A DNA stretch of 64,000 nucleotides, taken from Hexactinellida sp. DTS-2022 (lineage: Eukaryota > Porifera > Hexactinellida). Positions within the stretch are counted from its first letter, which is position 1, and each line of letters starts with the position of its first letter. This document shows, piece after piece, positions 42,521-54,200 of the stretch. The notes beneath the pieces are model-generated. The model saw only the letters and a program-made list of their open reading frames with translations. It made no database searches and had not been told where the DNA came from. A program made the position numbers and the translations under genes. The stretch covers positions 1,302,001 to 1,366,000 of the forward strand of contig JAPNXP010000005.1 in assembly GCA_028753945.1 (NCBI GenBank), given 5' to 3'.

Positions 42521-43586
42521 CGTGACCTTCGATATATAAGGCCTGAGTGCTAAGCGAAAATTTGTGTACCATGGATTACTTAAAGTGCATTGAAAAATGG
42601 AGAATTGTTCTTTATCCCAATAATTAGCAATGAGAGCTGAAAAGTGTATTATAACTATATAGGAATATGGTACCCAGGTATACATAGCACTCTCCAGAAT
42701 TGTGATATGTCATCATCTGATGACGTAATGGTTATTTTGGTTGCGAATTATCTTGTTTTTCTAGCATACTTTTAACATAGTTAAACGCGTTATAAATGTT
42801 CAAAATTGGAACATGGTTATACCCATAACTAGTTGAAAAATATATATCGAAATTATAAATGGAATGTTGACACATTCCTCGGTTGCCATGGAAATGTATA
42901 TTCCCTAAAATGTGTCATAACTCAAAAACTATGAATGTTATGTAAACTAGGCTGGTACTGATCTGTCCGGAATAGGTAACTTCCTATTCATTGATAATAC
43001 ATTTTATATGCCTAACTTCAATCATCTTTGAGATAGTGAGTCATTACCTAATAATGAATTAAGTGTTAATTATGTCATGATCTCAAAAGTTATTGAAGTT
43101 AGGCATATAAAATGTATTATCAATGAATAGGAAGTTACCTATTCCGGACAGATCAGTACCAGCCTAGTTTACATAACATTCATAGTTTTTGAGTTATGAC
43201 ACATTTTAGGAAATATACATTTCCATGGCAACCGAGGAATGTGTCAACATTCCATTTATAATTTCGATATTTTTTTTTCAACTAGTTATGGGTATAACCA
43301 TGTTCCAATTTTGAACATTTATAACGTGTTTAACTATGTTAAAAGTATGCTAGAAAAACAAGATAATTCGCAACCAAAATAACCATTACGTCATCAGATG
43401 ATGACATATCACAATTCTGGAGAGTGCTATGTATACCTGGGTACCATATTCCTATATAGTTATAATACACTTTTCAGCTCTATCATTGCTAATTATTGGG
43501 ATAAAGAACAATTCTCCATTTTTCAATGCACTTTGAGTAATCCATGGTTCAAACCAGCACTCAGGCCTTATATATCGAAGGTCACG
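42521..43586. mobile_element. Foldback element with 7-bp target duplication, 1,066 bp
   Basis: It begins cgtgaccttcgatatataag, ends with the reverse complement, and its arms pair almost throughout, meeting near 43050. The 7-bp duplication accatgg lies at 42514-42520 and 43587-43593. The arms share 'tggaatgttgacacattcc' with 5548-6619. It is inserted in the left arm of 42463-47010. Confidence 0.92.
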
Positions 43587-43649
43587 ACCATGGATACTTT
43601 CTATCCATGACGGTTTACTTACCGTCTTTGCAATGGCTTTGTTGCAGGC

Positions 43650-43750
43650 CAAATGCGTTTCCAGGCGAAACGCGTTTCGCCTAGGCCAAACGCGTTTCGC
43701 CTGAGAAAAGACGCCAAACGCGTTTCGCCTAGGCCAATCGCGTTTCCATT
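43650..43750. repeat. Array of acgcgt palindromes, left arm
   Basis: Units alternate the palindromes aaacgcgttt and gcctaggc (for example cgaaacgcgtttcgcctagg). A longer matching array is in the right arm at 46598-46725. Confidence 0.9.
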
Positions 43751-44925
43751 TTAATATAATCCTCATGGGTGTCTATTATTAGATATTGAAATCACTATAT
43801 GCTATTTATCGTTGATGTGGTAATTAGAGGCTATTATTAAGCAGTTAATTAAGATCATCCAAGCTCTTCCTTTTCATTCATACACGTATTTAATGGGTGT
43901 ACAACAGTGGCGTAGCCAGGGAGGGGCCAGACGGGGCCAGGCCCCGGTTAGCGCGGTTGAGGCTTGGGGCCCGACCGGCTCAGGATTTCAATCCTGGGAC
44001 GCTGCTGAAATACATAGTCAGGGCCTGCTGCAAAGGCGCATCTAGGACAAGGAAACATATTCTTCGTGGATACCGTTACTTTACTGTCCTATTATTGTTC
44101 AAACCAAATACTCTCGTTCAAAATCTAATTACTCTCATACTTTCTCGAGCTTTTCTTTTCAAAAGTGTGCAACCTCTATTATCCGAACTATGTACAGTAC
44201 CCTACCAAAAGTATTCGTACGCCGCCGATAAATTCTGAATTTTAATTATAGATTTGCTGTCGAATGAAATCATACAATTAGCTAAAGGCTCGCACAAGGG
44301 TGGGGTTGGTTAACCGATGAGGCTACGGTTACAATTCGATTTCTCGCCACGGTTAACTGGTAAACCGCCCATCCTACTCAATACTATAAATCCTTTATAA
44401 ATTTTGATTATACTACAGAATAAGACTCAGCTCAGGCTCAGCTGTATATAGTATAACCGCATAAGTATAATAACTGATACATTTCGTGCTTTAGGTAAAT
44501 TTAAATCAATGTTTTCTAAGAAAATTTATAAGTGGTGATGAGAATAGATTTTGGACTACATATTCTGATAAAATTCAAAAAGATTTAATACTTTATACAT
44601 TAATTTCCCAATAACTCTGCTGATATTCAACAGACCGGCTAACTGGTTAATAAAATCTCTAACCGTTAACCGAATCCAGCCTTGCCTGCAGGAGCAGGTG
44701 CGGCAGGTGTGGCCTTGACTGCAACAATATTTTAGAAAGCCGCATCAATATTCGGGTACCATTTTGAGTCAAACTGAGATTCAATAACTCGACGTCACTT
44801 CGCAGCACCAATAATAATTTCCTTGCTATGAGCCTGTATGAGATTGTGCTTAATAATGGAAGGTAATTATTGTATCTGTAATAACTGCACACAAATTACG
44901 AGAGTTGTTGAGATTAGTACCACAG

Positions 44926-44995
44926 AACAACCGTGAAGCGGTTGCTCTGTGGAAATTAGAGGTGTCGAAGCGACCGAGCAAGCGTTGTACGCTAG
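44926..44995 (+). mobile_element. 3' fragment of a family-C-like Helitron
   Basis: A ccacagaacaaccg stem with a gtgaagcgg-type loop, then a tcgaagcgaccgagcaagcg segment, ends in gCTAG before T. The 5' part is not recognisable. Confidence 0.6.
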
Positions 44996-45048
44996 TATTA
45001 TATAATATTATAGTTAAAATACTTTGTTGTATGGGATGCCGTATCCCC

Positions 45049-45079
45049 TATTATTATTATTATTATTATTATTATTATG
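45049..45079. repeat. (ATT)n microsatellite
   Basis: About ten uninterrupted ATT units. Confidence 0.95.
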
Positions 45080-45639
45080 AATGATTGTATGACTAGTAGC
45101 AGCAAGAACAATAATGCCCTGGTTTTTCACATAAACTCTATGAAAGATTTTACGGGGGGTTAGGGTACCACCCCCAAGCCCACTCTAGATCGCTCGCTGC
45201 GATAAAATTTTGACTCCCCTAGATTTTCTTCTGGATACGCATGGGTGAGTGCCCCATGTGTGTGCCCAGGTTGACCTCAAGGTCTGGCTACGCCACTGGT
45301 GTACTATGAGACCTATCTAATAGCTGTGTTCTGGATACACAACTAACGCAACCATGATTCAAAGCGGATCATCGCCCTGTGTAGCATCCCAGATTATACC
45401 CCCACCAGAATATACCCGGTGTATAACTAGCCCTAGCCTAGTTTGTACCCCAGGGGTTAAACTGGGCTAGCCCAGAATATTCCTCCTATCTTCGTTTATA
45501 ATAGCATGTGCAAAATATAGATTGTTTGGTGTAATCTATGATAGCATTATGTTGTATAAGTTACGGACTGTCTCATAAATAGGAAACCGCCTCAGAGTTC
45601 ATTCAGTCGACAATATATATTTACTAAGTTGATTAATCT

Positions 45640-45710
45640 TAAGATTGATCTTAAGTCTTAAGGTCGATCTTAAGTCTTAAGACCGATCTTAGTGAATACT
45701 GCAGCTGACT
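45640..45710. repeat. cttaag palindrome cluster
   Basis: Repeated 'gatcttaagtcttaag' units in a small inverted-repeat segment. The flanking 'ttcattcagtcgac' and 'tgcagctgactg' suggest MITE ends. Confidence 0.6.
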
Positions 45711-46597
45711 GTACTTGTTTACCTTATTTAACTTTTGGAAGTTAGTTATATCTCCAATTTAAATTCGGTTTCTATTCTCCTAACGCTTTAATACAATGCG
45801 AATAACAAACACAGATGTCCTCCCGACAGCAATTATCCCATATCCTAACAGCTGACACAGTATCAGGGTGTTATCCAGGCGTGCTGCGTGCGCCCAAAGG
45901 AGCTTAATTTGGCATGTTTTTTATCTAGGCGTACAATATCGAGAGTTCCTCCCATAGACTTAATACAAGTTGACTAATCTAGGCGTACTAAATGAAAACT
46001 GAACGAGCTCTAACAAAATCTAGGAGCGGGGTAATTTTTCCTGGATGAAAGCCTGCACAGTATCATGTTGAAAACTATAGAATCGCTACAATAACTACAT
46101 ATATTACTTACAAATCTATTTCACTAGCATCATCTTATGCCATCTCTCTAAGTCCATTTTCCGTGGCATTTTTGATGGAGGAAAAACATAGTTACTAAAC
46201 AAAGACTAAAGTGATAGAAATGTATAATATTGGGATGATATGCAACACTTAAAATTAGTTGTCAGTATGTAATAGTAATGCTACATAAGTCAAATAAGTC
46301 ACATCGGCCACTTAGATATAAAAATTCGCTACTCACAGTACTCAGTATTAAAATTTGTGTAAATTGTATTGATCCTTTAATTAATAATGAATTATTATAA
46401 TAAAATACTATACTATAACGAAGGTTAGGTTAATTCGTATAAATAAATAATAATTAAATACATGTATGAATGAAAAGGAAGAGCTTGGATGATCTTAATT
46501 AACTGCTTAATAATAGCCTCTAATTACCACATCAACGATAAATAGCATATAGTGATTTCAATATCTAATAATAGACACCCATGAGGATTATATTAAA

Positions 46598-46725
46598 ATG
46601 GAAACGCGTTTGGCCTAGGCGAAACGCGTTTGGCGTCTTTTCTCAGGCGAAACGCGTTTGGCGTCTTTTCTCAGGCGAAACGCGTTTGGCCTAGGCGAAA
46701 CGCGTTTCGCCTGGAAACGCATATG
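46598..46725. repeat. Array of acgcgt palindromes, right arm
   Basis: Five or six units of the type ggaaacgcgtttggcctagg alternate with 'gcgtcttttctcaggc'. It is the inverted counterpart of 43650-43750 with at least one extra unit. Confidence 0.9.
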
Positions 46726-47727
46726 GCCTGCAACAGCTTCACACTTTATACTTCCTATTACACATCTGCAAAATGTCATTATGGCCAAAAATATCTAAGC
46801 TGATGCAATGTCAAATTATGAAATTAGAATTAGAATTTGAGATGTGAATCCTTATAAGTGCAGATGTGTAATAGGAAGTATAAAGTGTGAAGCCATTGCA
46901 AAGACGGTAAGTAAACCGTCATGGATAGAAAGTATCCATGGTTAATTATTGTAATAGTAATAGAGGTAAATAAACTGTCATGGTAAGTAAACTGTCATAC
47001 AACAGTACTAGTATTTGTGATTAATTTACAAAGTTTTTTCTAATCCAAATACATAGAAGTGAAATCACAAATTTTCACATAACTATTGCTTAAAATCCTG
47101 CGCCCCTCTAAAGCCGCCACTGCTTGACAAACAGAACACAAATAACTGATTAGATGCCTGGACTTCCTCTCGAGTCTCGACCAATTGATTACTGTCTCAG
47201 TATTCTATAATGCACACTTAACAATTGACAGACACTAAAGCATGATTCAATTATACTAATTGAATGCTAGCTGCTAATCCATACTGGAACAACCCTCGAA
47301 TTTACTTGGGTAAAAGTTTTGACACATTTTTGCAAGATGTGAATATTTTTTAGATATTTAACTTATTTGTACATACAGTATTCCTACCCCCCCTACCAAA
47401 TTTTAAGTATGTAGCTTTTACCAGTTCCTCAATCAATTCTGAACAAACAACAAACAAACACAAAACATTGTCATTTAATATATAAGATAGACCAAATATA
47501 GTCATTCAAAAATTGATTGAAAAGTTGAGTAGATTTGGAATTTATTGACAAAAACTTGACTAGAACTGATATTATTTTGAAAATGAGTAGAATTGGAATT
47601 ATTTTGAAAAACTTGAGTAGATTCGGAAAGATCTAGTTTTATATTTGAGTGTCAGTAAAAAGTTGAGTATATTTGGTAATTTTGAAAAACTCGAGTATTT
47701 TTGGAATTTTCCCTATTAAAGATACTA

Positions 47728-48216
47728 CTAGCGCGCTTCGCTTGCTAGGTCCCTTCGCGGAAGAACACAACCACACACCAACCGCTTTGCGGTTGGTGTG
47801 TGGTTTATACGCTTCTAACATTGATTATAAAGCGAAATAGTCAAATTTAACAATGTGAAATTTAATGATTACGTCATCATGCGATAATGAGTAAGCATAT
47901 TGGCAATCTGGTATGACCACCATGTCCGCATCATTAATGTACATGTTCTATTAAATTTTCAGATTTTTATCTCTTAAAGGGCGCGAATTATGTGCGATTA
48001 AGTGAATTTTCAGGGTTCTCGAAATGTGACAATGACGTCATAACTTGTCGAGGTGTGAGAAATTTTGAGTGGAAACCTCAACTTGTTGGCGGGTGCCAAA
48101 AGTTACCCCTATATGCCAAAAATCACATTTGGAAACCGTCCACTTTCTTCAATCAACTCGGAACATACAAACAAATATATATATACTCCACCCTGCCTTG
48201 TGTTTTAATAGTATAG
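47728..48216 (-). mobile_element. Non-autonomous Helitron, family C (copy C5)
   Basis: On the minus strand it runs from CCTATACTATTAAAACACAA (first base changed from T to C) to gcgCTAG before T. The body and 3' hairpins match C4. It lies about 60 bp beyond the stop codon of the FHA-DUF3626 gene. Confidence 0.87.
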
Positions 48217-48277
48217 GTAGAAGATAATCAGCAACCTGAAATATTAACAATTTTTTCAAATTAAATATCAAAAGTAA

Positions 48278-51200
48278 CTAAACTTCGTCCATCCAAATCA
48301 TATTGCATTTGTTAATACCGATAAACTCTTGCAATAGTTTGTTCATATTCCTATCGGTTCGATGTCTCTGGTTAACGACAATGCACTCTACATTATCAGT
48401 TAGACTAACTGGACCATGGATCTGAACTTCCTTATAAGTCGCTATTAGAGAAGAATCGTGATATGGCACTCTCCTAGTAGCAACGTCAAGTATAGCTTTC
48501 AACTCAGATTCTGAATATTCATTCATGACATTAACATAATGCTCACAACACGAGAGCTTAACGGTAGCCATTGAAGTATCAGCTGAGGCGAAGGTAGTTC
48601 TTAAACGCACTTTTTTGAGTTGTAAAAACGAGTCTCCATATCCATAGCATGCCTTTACACCACATGCATCACCAACGATATTAAGCACACCGTATTTAAC
48701 TCTATCGGCACCAGGTGCCTTGTGGTATATCCTATTGAATATTCTATCTTCCCAGCTGCTGCGCGCTGACATGTCCAGACAGCCCCCGCTTGTGCCAGTC
48801 TCGAATCTGTTTCTGTAGTGAGTGTCTTTAAGCAGGAAGCTAAGCGCTCTGTCTAGGTTCAGGTGGATAATAATCGGTGCCTCATATCTACAGGGTGCAT
48901 ATATGTTATGTTGAGTACAGTAGACTCTCGTTAATAGGGACATGAGTATTTGTATAAAGCGAAAGGTTTAATTCCCTTAGCCCAGTGGTTCCCGCCTGAG
49001 GTCCACAAGATCCCAAAATTTGTATTTTACGGTTAATGAGAGGGGTCCACATAATGTCTAATAGTCAGGTTCATTTACTATGAATATTCAAGAACCAAAT
49101 TGTGTTCATAATAGAGAGACTTCATAATAAGCGAACTCCACTTGATACAAACCCTATGCAAGTTGTTAAATTGGGACCGTAGGGTTTGTTCATTATAAAA
49201 AAATTTCATATTAAGCAGATTAAAAATTGTTCACAATAAGCAAACCTTACTGCATTTGCTATAGGAGGTCCACACTTGAAAAAGGTTGGAAATTTCTGCA
49301 CCTTAGCCTATACATATGTATTTATGCAAGTGACTCCGGTTAATACTAATTTGGGATAATACGAACTAAATTTCGACGGGGTCCCTTGATATTCGTATTA
49401 ACCACAGTCTAGAGTATATTTAATTCCTTTTTAAAAAATGGATATGAACATTGCTGTGTAAATAGAATACGGTCGAAACCGGTTTTTCTAATTAATCGTT
49501 TTTTCTAACTAAGTATTTAATATAAATGTGTAAGAATTTCCAATTTTTATTGATTTTCAATTGGTTTATTATAACTATCGGATTTTTCTTACTTTATTTC
49601 CATGCAGAGTATTGGTTAGACCGGTACCGATTGTACCAGGGATATGTAGGTTTTAATCGATTTAAGCAATCCAATAATTACAATTCGTTACCTCAGTTAA
49701 TAAACTGATATGCATTAAGGGGCCGTTCAAACGTTACGGAAAGTAAATCCAGGAAAATTAGACGCCCCTCCCTATGTTAAGTTTTTTGACCAGTTTGTAA
49801 TAAAAAAGAATGGTCTGTCACACATTGGTTGACCCTCCCCCCCCTTGGAAGTGTTGTGGCTAATGAGATTTAATATATTACATATTAAAACGGATTTTGT
49901 ATAACAATCCATTACTAAGAGTTGATTTGCTAACATTTTAATTGTAAATTGAAAAAAATGCTTCCCAAAGCACGGGCGTCGCATGGCTCTGAAAAATCTC
50001 CGGCCAAACAGTTAAAGTGGTCCGGCCAAAACCGGACCGTCCGATATAATATACACGTAGTAGAATATATGAAAACTGGTCCGGCCATGGCCGGACCAGC
50101 CGGACCGCGTGCTACGCCTATGCAAAGATTTGAGAGAGAATATACTGCAAGTTGTATATGTAAGAAAATTGGTTCCAAATTGATTGTAAAATTTTAAATA
50201 AATAAATGCCAATCGACAAATATTTTCAATAATTCCTATCAAATTTGCAAAGAATTCTTATTTTGAAATTGGAAATACAATCCCTTACTACCACATAATT
50301 TGTAGAAATATAATTCAATACAGCAAACAATTGGTAATATAAATATCCAAATTAGCCAAATGGCCATTATTCAATATGGGTGAATACAAATAAACAATTA
50401 ATATTTACTGTCAGATGATATTACAATCAAATATACAAATATCATATTTCTCAATTAATTAATATCGCAATTTAATAAACAGTAAGAAACTGATATGCAA
50501 ATATCTAATAGCACATGGCCTACTTAATATACGGCTAGATATGTCACCGAGAAGGCCATAAAACGAGAAGGCCAGTTTCAAATTTTCATTTTAGGATAAA
50601 CTATGCCTCCTATTGTTGTTATTTGGGTTGTATATGGGGTAATCAACCATTGCGAGTTCATTAGAACCACTTTTGAGAATCTCAGATTTGTGGTTAAGCT
50701 GTTTAGGCGCCATTTAATGATGACACCACAAATATACAAAAATGTAAAATTCGAGTCTAAAGAACTGCGAGAAAATGAAAATAATTTGCTAATATACTTA
50801 GAATACATTTTCCGAATATATAATGAGAATGAATATATATAAACCAGCAATTATAAACGTTTTATGTACAAAAATAGTAAGTTTTAATTCGGATACTACT
50901 TGTATTTTAGCATGTGGTTGCTTAATAATTTTTAAATTTTTTTAAAATGTCGCCATTTTGTGATTTAGTAGTCTTTGGGGTATGAAATATATCCCTATAT
51001 TAGTATTCCTATTATAAAATTATTAGAAAATAGGAAGAAACTGAAATTTATGATATTTGAAATTTTTTTCATTTTACCATAAATTGTTACCGTCATCATT
51101 AAATGGCGCCTAAACAGCTTAACCACAAATCTGATATTCTCAAAAGTGGTTCTAATGGACTCGCAATGGTTGATTACCCCATATACAACCCAAATAACAA

Positions 51201-54200
51201 CAATAGGAGGCATAGTTTATCCTAAAATGAAAATTAGAAACTGGCCTTCTCGTTTTATGGCCTTCTCGGTGACATATCTAGCCGTATATTAAGTAGGCCA
51301 TGAATAGCATAATTCGAAAGGGATGATGCATATAAACGTGATTTGATAACGCAGACTAAACTAAAGGCTAAAATAGAATATTTACAAGCAGAATAATAAC
51401 TACAGTAAACTTTCGTTAATAAGAACACGGATAAGGTGAAATATCGGTATACAAAGTTTAACCGGTATCATTAATTGAAAATGCTTTGAAGGAGACCGAA
51501 TTAGTGTTCGTACTAACCGGAGATTCGTATTAAATTTTTAACCGTGTTCGTATTAACGAGACACTACAGTATATAACTAACACATACCTAATCCAATGCA
51601 AAGTCCTATCCAAATCTACATTCTCATAGCCCAGGTGTCTGACCCTGCATTTCAAGTACGGATATATTTTATCAGAGGATACCTTAGACTCATGCAACAC
51701 ATACTCCACAGCTCTCTGCTGTCTGTCATTCAGAACACAGCAGGATATAGCGTCCAGGTCTAGAGCCGAGGGGATAAAATGCTTGAACCGCTCTTCATCC
51801 CCGTGACTTAGTATGTCTCCCTGTAGGATTAATGCAATCAAAGTTTGTAAGCTTCCTTAAATGTAGACCGTCTATTTCTAGTAGACGGTATATAGAACCC
51901 ATACAAACTAAGCTAAAGATATGTAGACCGTGACTGACCGTCTATAATTGAGTAGAAAAACTTGGTCTAAAAATAGACGGTCTACATATACATAAGTTGT
52001 TTCCAAGTTTGTACATAATATTAGGTATTTCGTTTTTACTGCAGAACCTCGTTAGTACGAACACTTAATATGAAATTCCGGTTAATACAAACACTATTTC
52101 AGTTCCCTTCACGCCTTTTAAATACAAATGATATTAGTTAATACGAAATCCGGATAAGACGAACGCATTTTGACGGTCCCCTGATGTTCGTGCCTTGAGG
52201 TTCTACTGTATTCCTTTATTTCATTAACTAATAATGATACATTAAAATGCCAAACACCTAAAAGCAAATTACTTTCATCCCCAAGCGAGCATTTAATGTT
52301 AACTGTGTTCTATAATACGTAGAAGTATGCCAATTTGCAAGCAAATCTCATACAAAATGCAACTTGCTATTAAGCGAATCCCACTCTATTTGCATTTTCT
52401 ATTTCAAATTATTAATAATAAATACAAAAGTATATTTATTTAAATGATTTATAATATTTATCCTATCAAGAAACGGGACGTCTCATACACATAAAATAGT
52501 TAATTAAATCCTTGTTAACTAAAGAAGGGTACTTACTCTTGGGTTTAATTTATGAAATAGGGACAAATGTGCTTAAAACGGTAAAGAGAATTAATATATC
52601 AAAAAATAATAACCAAAAAGGATACTGTTGGTAAAGTAATTTAGTCCCCTTATTATTAAAATGAGTACTTAATTACTTATTACACTATTAGTAATGGATG
52701 GGACAATATATATATAATTGGCCCAATTAGTGATAATAATATGTATACTAGCACGCAGTTTTTTTTTAAGGTTGAGACGTTGGTGTAACTCAACACTGCA
52801 GCGGCCGCGGCCGACCCGAATCGTGGTGTAACTCCCAAAAATCTTGGTGCAAAATTTACACCAAGACCGGCCTAAAAAAACCCTGATAGTAAGTAAGTCT
52901 ACGTATAAAATGAAACCCTAATACGTTTCAAATCACTAATGGAATAAAAGCATAAATTTTTGAAGATACAGTCAACTCCGCTTAAAAGACTAAATAGAGC
53001 CACCGGTTAATCGGGTAAAAATCTCACAGGATTTATAGGAAAGAATTACAGTTTGGCTTACAATATTTTCGGTTAATCGGTTTCTCCGCTTAAACGGGTC
53101 AAAACAACTTGGTCCCGAGGTGGCTCTATTAAGCGGAGTCGACTGTATTATAGTTTCTCAGAAGAAAAAAAAGTTTCAAAAATAAAATTCAGATTCAGAT
53201 TAAAAACATATGCAACATTAGATATTACCGGACCTTCGTTATATAAGGGATTACTTGAAGGCCATTGATTATTAGCTGACATATCTTTATCTCAATAGCT
53301 AGTAATGACAGCCTTGAGAAATGCATTATAATTATATAGGAAGTTAGGAACATGATATCAAGGAATACATAACACCCCTTAGAATTGTGATATATCACCA
53401 TTTGATTACGTAATCGCTATTTTTCGTGGGATTTATCGTGTTTTATAGCCTGCTTTTAACATAGTTAAACGCGTTATAAATGTTCAAAATTGAACACGAG
53501 GATGTCCATAACTAGTTGAATGAAATATATCGAAATTATAAATGGAATGTTGACACATTCCTCGGTTGCCACGGAAATCTATATTTCCTAAAATGAGCCA
53601 TAACTCAAAAAACTATGCTAGTACCTGATCTCTCCGCAATTGGTGACTTCCTATTCATTGATAATACATTTTCTAGGCCTAACTTCAATAATCTTTTGAG
53701 ATAATGAGATTATTAGCACTTAATTTTTTATATAGTAATACACTCATTATCTCAAAGATTATTGAATATTACGTTAATTCAATAGAGATAATACTTTTAC
53801 CATGGTCAGTCAATTAACCAATCTTATATATTAAATCACAATGATTTTTTGTTTGTTCAGAATTGATTGAGGAACTGGTAAGAGCTACAGACTTGAAATT
53901 TGGCAGGGGAATAGGGAATACTGTATCTAGAAACAAGTTCTAATATCTAAGAAAAATATTCACATCTTCCCTCCCTATAGGTGACAAAACTTTTAGCCTA
54001 TTAAATTCGAGGGTTTTCCAGTATGGATTTGCAGCTAGCATTAAATTCGTATAAAAGGATTTTAGTGCCTCTATCGATTGTTAAGTGTGCATTATAGAAT
54101 GCCTATCTGAGACTGTGATTTAATTGGTCTAGAGGAAGTTCATTTATTCAATCAGTTATTGTGTTCCGTCTGTCTACCCATACATTTCTAAAATTCCATT

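Larger units (their letters stand above)
43905..45298. mobile_element. hAT-type element, 1.4 kb, non-autonomous
   Basis: The ends are CAGTGGCGTAGCCAGGG and, reversed, CAGTGGCGTAGCCAGACC. The flanks gtgtacaa and gtgtacta match at 7 of 8 bases. It contains a smaller inverted-repeat element (about 44290-44690), a family-C Helitron 3' fragment (44926-44995) and an (ATT)n microsatellite (45049-45079). No transposase frame was recognised. Confidence 0.85.
42463..47010. mobile_element. Large inverted-repeat element with ACGCGT arrays
   Basis: The ends are tagtactgttgtatgacgg and its near reverse complement at 46990-47010. The arms (42463-43890 without its insertions, and 46440-47010) are nearly identical over several hundred bases, including 'gaagagcttggatgatc'. 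Each arm has an array of gaaacgcgtttcgcctaggc-type units. The loop holds the hAT element 43905-45298 and AT-rich sequence. Confidence 0.75.
42025..47125. mobile_element. hAT-like element holding a 5.1-kb transposon nest
   Basis: The ends are cagcggcggcgctag and, reversed, cagtggcggctttag. The flanks gttgacag and cttgacaa agree at 6 of 8 bases. Inside are a pogo-like MITE (42283-42450), a 4.5-kb inverted-repeat element (42463-47010), a foldback (42521-43586) and another hAT element (43905-45298). Confidence 0.6.
48918..49413. mobile_element. pogo-like MITE (J2) carrying two further nested elements
   Basis: The left end ta|cagtagactctcgttaatag and the right end ...attaaccacagtctagagta belong to one MITE. 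It was split by a hAT element (48983-49300), which was itself split by a K-family MITE. It starts 30 bp upstream of the last exon of the FHA-DUF3626 gene. Confidence 0.7.

Noticed and set aside
50578..51213. Frames on both strands sharing an 'MPPIVVIWVVYGVINHCE' start
   Set aside because: They are the inverted arms of a foldback element, seen twice.
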